A stretch of 64,000 nucleotides of DNA from Lewinella sp050633125 (GTDB taxonomy: Bacteria; Bacteroidota; Bacteroidia; Chitinophagales; Saprospiraceae): assembly GCF_050633125.1 (NCBI RefSeq), contig NZ_JBOEFX010000021.1:219986-283985 (forward strand). The letters run 5' to 3'. Positions within the stretch are counted from its first letter, which is position 1; the number at the start of each line of letters is the position of its first letter. Below, piece after piece: positions 62,989-64,000 of the stretch. A program made the translations under genes and the position numbers. Below the pieces are notes generated by a model that did no database searches, was not told where the DNA came from, and saw nothing but the letters and a program-made list of their open reading frames with translations.

Positions 62989-63816
62989 TCACTCCAGACA
63001 AACTGTCACTGTTGCATCTATTTTCCTACTATCCTTTGAAAACACTACTGGCGACCTCCCTGTAAGCTGCTGAAAGTCTCTATGCAAATGGCTATAGTCA
63101 AAATACCCATTATCATAAGCAAGAATCTCCCAATTAATGTTGTTTCCTTCCACACAGTTACCCAACACGTCCAACAAACTCCTGAATCGTAATATTCGCA
63201 GTAATTGCTTAGGAGACACTGCCAGTTCTTTAGCACATAATCGTTGCAGTTTTCTTTCCGAATATTGCAGCTTTCCTGCCAATGACGACACCGTACACAG
63301 AGGCGTACAACTAGTAAAAACATGCAAATAAGCCGGCACTTCCCTCACATTAGTCCGCATTCTAAACAGCAAAAACTGTTCAACACCCAGGCCTCTCACG
63401 TACCGATCTTCAATACAGAAGAGGTGTTCAAAAAAAGTTTCCGCCTGAGGTCCGAAATTAGGCAATAGCAAATCTTCCGAAAAAAGGTAAGTCGAAGGAG
63501 GCGTAACAAAAAAACGATGATAACCTGCCAAGGTAAAATCAATACAAATTTCATCTAATTCGTCAGTACAGCAAAAAACATGAGGTTCCGTATACAAGCC
63601 AGAAAGGTAAGTACCTAAGCCCTCTTTCGGACGAAAAACCAATCCTTTCTCCGTCTTGCAGAGCTCCTTACCCTTGGTAATTCCCAAACAAAAATTGCTA
63701 TTAGGCAACGAGGTTACACGCTGTTCTGAGGTGCTTTTTTTCGCGTAATTAAACAATACATACTGCACAAAAGGCCGCAGCGCCAGAGATTGAATATGAT
63801 AAACAGAACTTTCCAA
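62989..63816 (-). CDS. AraC-family transcriptional regulator
   Basis: A 275-residue regulator. An N-terminal ligand-sensing domain (about 1-150) resembles DUF6597 of Bacteroidota AraC proteins. The C-terminal double HTH (about 168-262) includes VSSLAGKLQYSERKLQRLCAK and LAYDNGYFDYSHLHRDFQQL, then LTGRSPVVF. The only in-frame start before the homologous region is TTG at 63816. It lies beside the second copy of the dispersed repeat at the right edge; the regulated gene is unknown. Confidence 0.85.
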   Translation of the reverse strand: MESSVYHIQSLALRPFVQYVLFNYAKKSTSEQRVTSLPNSNFCLGITKGKELCKTEKGLVFRPKEGLGTYLSGLYTEPHVFCCTDELDEICIDFTLAGYHRFFVTPPSTYLFSEDLLLPNFGPQAETFFEHLFCIEDRYVRGLGVEQFLLFRMRTNVREVPAYLHVFTSCTPLCTVSSLAGKLQYSERKLQRLCAKELAVSPKQLLRILRFRSLLDVLGNCVEGNNINWEILAYDNGYFDYSHLHRDFQQLTGRSPVVFSKDSRKIDATVTVCLE

Positions 63817-63873
63817 AATGATAGCGTTTTTCCCATCAGTAAGGTCTATTCCATTTTACAAATAGTTGCTTCT

Positions 63874-64000
63874 TTGGGGCCGTACCGTTATTAGCGTTGC
63901 TGCGCAAACGCTAATACGGCACCAGGCCGTACGCTCTTTCCGCATTCCGCCTAGGGCGGAACTGCGGAACCGCTGCCGTCCTTCGTCCTTGCCCCCTCCG
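63874..64000. repeat. Dispersed GC-rich repeat, copy B (runs off the right edge)
   Basis: It starts TTGGGGCC, then an inverted pair (TATTAGCGTTGC against GCAAACGCTAATA), ACGGCACCAGGC (63916-63927), an inner CCGCATTCCGCC/GGCGGAACTGCGG hairpin, CCGCTGCCGTCCTTCGTCC and the C/T-rich end CCCCCTCCG. The block order matches copy A at 21861-21964, with an added hairpin and different stem bases. Confidence 0.6.

Overview
The window reads as a chromosomal segment of a Bacteroidota bacterium, most likely of the Saprospiria (Lewinella/Haliscomenobacter-like; the exact lineage is inferred). The signs are C-terminal type IX secretion (T9SS) sorting domains of types A and B, SprB-like and PKD-like repeat proteins, a BACON domain, promoters of the TTG-N~20-TAnnTTTG type, and starts preceded by A/T-rich sequence rather than Shine-Dalgarno boxes. 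No rRNA, tRNA, CRISPR array or intact transposase was seen.

Layout. 1-4382: an edge-truncated 7TM protein, a GyrI-like ligand-binding protein, and an acyltransferase-like membrane protein followed by an MFS transporter. 4689-11742: the most unusual locus. A small divergent gene lies next to a three-gene cluster: an EAD-like plus inactive-STAND-like protein, a MoxR AAA+ ATPase, and a 1525-residue membrane protein. The last combines a MoxR-partner-like N-terminus, a PKD-like domain, a degenerate vWA-like region, TPR-like helices and a C-terminal formylglycine-generating-enzyme (FGE) fold. It resembles the NTP-dependent biological conflict systems built on MoxR/vWA and effector-associated domains. 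11748-20748: a TPR protein, a flavin monooxygenase, an AT-rich secreted PL6 alginate-lyase-like enzyme with a tandem GntR-like operator, a 4HB sensor stub, an RlmI-type methyltransferase and an FAD dehydrogenase. 20911-25085: DUF3137, SanA-like, DinB-like and methyltransferase genes. These flank a 769-bp gene-free stretch holding a dispersed GC-rich repeat, serial mini-hairpins and a 163-bp MITE-like element with matching terminal inverted repeats.

25314-39926: a giant secreted protein with 20 PKD-like repeats, a Crp regulator, an Lnt/nitrilase-like protein, NhaC, a CorC/HlyC-type protein and a second gliding-associated protein with SprB repeats. 40074-47924 is housekeeping: pssA, purS, pheS, hisS, gatA, methyltransferases including rlmF, and yjdM. 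Palindromic repeats precede hisS and gatA. 48003-53040 is rimP-nusA-infB, with a terminator-like hairpin in the leader before rimP, a terminator after nusA and a separate promoter for infB. 53258-63816 holds a lipoprotein, a beta-barrel protein, an ECF sigma factor overlapping a membrane protein gene, a MacB/FtsX-type permease, two T9SS cargo proteins (one Omp28-like), an FAD/NAD oxidoreductase, an S41 peptidase and an AraC regulator. The right edge carries a second copy of the GC-rich dispersed repeat.

All functional calls come from reading motifs and architecture by eye. No database search was possible.
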